From Clostridia bacterium (GTDB lineage Bacteria > Bacillota > Clostridia > UBA1381), in the NCBI GenBank assembly GCA_008668455.1, contig RQCD01000038.1, positions 1-6,403 of the forward strand: 6,403 bases of DNA. Reading direction: 5' to 3'. Positions within the stretch are counted from its first letter, which is position 1, and every line of letters starts with the position of its first letter. Under the pieces are notes generated by a model. That model saw nothing but the letters and a program-made list of their open reading frames with translations. It had not been told where the DNA came from and did no database searches. Position numbers and translations under genes: made by a program. Below, piece after piece: positions 6,085 to 6,403 of this stretch.

Positions 6085-6403
6085 TTAAAACATGCTCCAT
6101 TCAAAATTACCCTTGTCTCCATCCTTGATAATTTCGCCCATAATGTCCACCTGAGCCGGGGTTGCCAGGAAAATTCCTCCCGAAACCTTTTGCATGTTGC
6201 CGTCCAAGACATAAACCGTACAGGCAATAAAATCAACAACTCTCCTTGCCTCGTCCGGATCTAGCGCTCCCACATGAATCACAACCGGACGTCGCTTTTT
6301 CAGCTCGTCGGGTACCGCTGTGGAAGTGCTGAAGCATTTCGGCTGTTAGAGCACAATTTTCGGCTGGGTACGCTGTCCCTGGCGCGGCACCCCCGTGGTC
6401 GTG
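6085..6403 (-). pseudogene. sepF: sepF, 3' part, cut by the window edge and carrying an in-frame stop
   Basis: SepF anchors FtsZ to the membrane and shapes the septum. The C-terminal core is intact from KKRRPVV through GALDPDEARRVVDFIACTVY and LDGNMQKVSGGIFLATPAQV to a stop at 6085-6087. Further upstream in the same frame the sequence reads QRTQPKIVL, then TAA (6346-6348), then QPKCFSTSTAVPDELKKRR. This lines up with the first strand of the SepF core (KVVLIEPRTYAEAQEIADHLKNRR in B. subtilis, from memory), with the TAA in place of one residue. The gene therefore continues past the right edge and the stop interrupts a conserved element. A GTG at 6280-6282 could start a 65-residue fragment, but no ribosome binding site supports it. 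A missing SepF would be surprising in this cluster, so a sequence error near a contig end is a serious alternative. The family call is firm; the broken status is uncertain. Confidence 0.8.

Overview
This window carries a run of genes all on the minus strand. Read in the direction of transcription (from high to low coordinates) they are: the 3' part of sepF, a ylmH-type S4-domain gene, divIVA, ileS, a structured intergenic region, greA, and a ykvI-type membrane protein gene. The order sepF-ylmH-divIVA-ileS is the classic downstream end of the Gram-positive division cluster. Together with moderate G+C, purine-rich ribosome binding sites and AT-rich intergenic DNA, this points to a Firmicute, most likely a gut-type clostridium (Lachnospiraceae-like). 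That placement is an inference from gene content, not from a marker search.

Right part (about 4761-6403): sepF enters from the right edge and is followed by ylmH, then divIVA after only 21 bases, then ileS after 39 bases. The short gaps suggest cotranscription. SepF anchors FtsZ to the membrane, DivIVA marks curved membrane and poles, and YlmH is an RNA-binding protein tied to ribosomes. IleRS is a housekeeping tRNA synthetase that commonly sits behind divIVA. No T-box leader lies directly in front of ileS, because the gap is too short to hold one. sepF has an in-frame TAA at a conserved position near the right edge.

Middle (1593-1967): this 375-base gap between ileS and greA holds a clear greA promoter (1631-1659). 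It also holds a compact palindromic element of about 190 bases (1746-1936), with a closing 14-bp inverted repeat around two adjacent hairpin arms. This is the least explained part of the window and the best candidate for something new, either a structured RNA or a small mobile or repeated element.

Left part (15-1592): greA is complete and ends in a good intrinsic terminator. A YkvI-family transporter-like gene follows. Its reading frame is broken by TAA and TGA two codons apart at 282-290, yet coding continues in the same frame to 15. The broken sepF and ykvI genes may be real lesions or assembly/sequencing errors; the sequence alone cannot decide.
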